From Diphasiastrum complanatum (taxonomy: Eukaryota; Streptophyta; Lycopodiopsida; Lycopodiales; Lycopodiaceae), in the NCBI GenBank assembly GCA_029204225.1, contig CM055096.1, positions 813,001 through 877,000 on the forward strand: a stretch of 64,000 nt of DNA. Reading direction: 5' to 3'. Below the pieces are notes generated by a model. The model saw nothing but the letters and a program-made list of their open reading frames with translations. It did not search any database and had not been told where the DNA came from. The stretch's first letter is position 1, and every line of letters begins with the position of its first letter. Below, one piece after another: positions 63,406 through 64,000 of the stretch. Made by a program: the position numbers and the translations under genes.

Positions 63406-64000
63406 AAGGTTTGATGGTAGTAATATTGTCATTCTTCTAATCTATGTAGATGACATTATTCTTAGTGGAAGTTGTTTGATGCTAGTTCAAAAAACTAAGG
63501 ATGCATTAGGAGGAGAATTTAAAATGCAAGATCTAGGAGAGATCCATTACATTTTAGGCCTTGAGATTGATTTTCATGAAGAGTATGCTTTTATTTGTCA
63601 ATCTAGATATGTCTTTTCTATGTTGAGACAATTCAATTTGCAAAATTGCAAAGGCATAGATACTCCCATGGAGCAACATGTAAAAGACCCTATTAAAGGT
63701 AATGAAAGATCCTTCGAGGAATCACACTTTATAGGAGTCTTATAGGCTCCTTAATTTGGCTTACTATCACTAGACCTGCTTTGAGCTATTGTGTGCACAA
63801 ATTGAGTCAATTTATGCAAGATCCTAAGATCCAACATTGGAAGATGGCCAAGAGAGTTCTAAGATATGTATCTTCTACTCAAGATTATGGTTTATTGTAC
63901 AAGAATGAAGATCTAACCATTGTTGGCTATTCGGATTTCGATTTTGCAAGTGATAAGATGGATCGAAAGTCCATTAATGCATATTATACTATCTTTCTTT
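63406..64000 (+). pseudogene. copia RT, second part, and RNase H start
   Basis: VILLIYVDDIILSGS (about 63427-63471, YVDD intact), GGEFKMQDLGEIHYILGLEI, NLQNCKGIDTPMEQHVKDP. A frameshift near 63720 leads to LIGSLIWLTITRPALSY and RNase H start VGYSDFDFASDKMDRKSINA. Cut by the window edge. Confidence 0.86.

Larger units (their letters stand above)
61391..64000 (+). mobile_element. Ty1/copia element, 5'-truncated and running off the window
   Basis: Integrase, RT and RNase H of a copia element related to the 58015 one. Gag, protease and LTR are absent on the left; the right side continues past 64000. A 405-bp foreign piece (63001-63405) interrupts RT. Confidence 0.88.

Overview
This window looks like repeat-dominated nuclear DNA of a land plant. 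It is AT-rich and contains many broken Ty1/copia and Ty3/gypsy LTR retrotransposons in both orientations, often nested, with primer-binding sites complementary to initiator tRNA-Met (copia) or tRNA-Asp (gypsy). Only one host gene looks intact: a four-exon 2-oxoglutarate/Fe(II) dioxygenase at 13220-14948. The species cannot be read from the sequence. The low gene density and the dioxygenase, which fits no angiosperm subfamily I know well, would suit a fern or gymnosperm, but that is a guess.

Layout. 1-2839: a gypsy pol remnant joined to a 5'-truncated copia element. 2840-4547: a decayed Ser/Thr-rich ORF and a field of palindromic TATGCT-AGCATA motifs. 4548-10291: a minus-strand copia element with one LTR, an internal rearrangement and an RT deletion, followed by an inverted copy of part of the palindrome field (10292-10430). 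11030-13152: a copia RNase H plus LTR, and a 510-bp tandem duplication reaching to the dioxygenase promoter. 13220-14948: the dioxygenase. 15857-22041: LTR fragments, tandem duplications and copia RNase H debris. 22042-30280: copia remnants in both orientations, with an unassigned decayed coding stretch at 22960-24000. 32094-38134: a nearly complete 6-kb copia element with both LTRs but dead coding. 41570-47190: copia gag, LTR and gypsy remnants. 47348-61258: a gypsy element with a copia element nested in it (49893-59850), which itself contains a 5.1-kb block of another gypsy element and minisatellites (51786-56926). 61391-64000: a further copia element running off the window.

The part that retrotransposons do not explain is 30300-31700 together with 38411-41560, the two flanks of the 6-kb copia insertion. 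It holds a decayed intron-containing ORF, a histone H3-fold pseudogene with CENH3-like features, a Ulp1/C48-like cysteine protease relic with GT-AG introns just downstream on the same strand, and an opposite-strand intron-containing ORF. Together these could be one large, old gene cluster or DNA transposon split by the copia element. That is inference.
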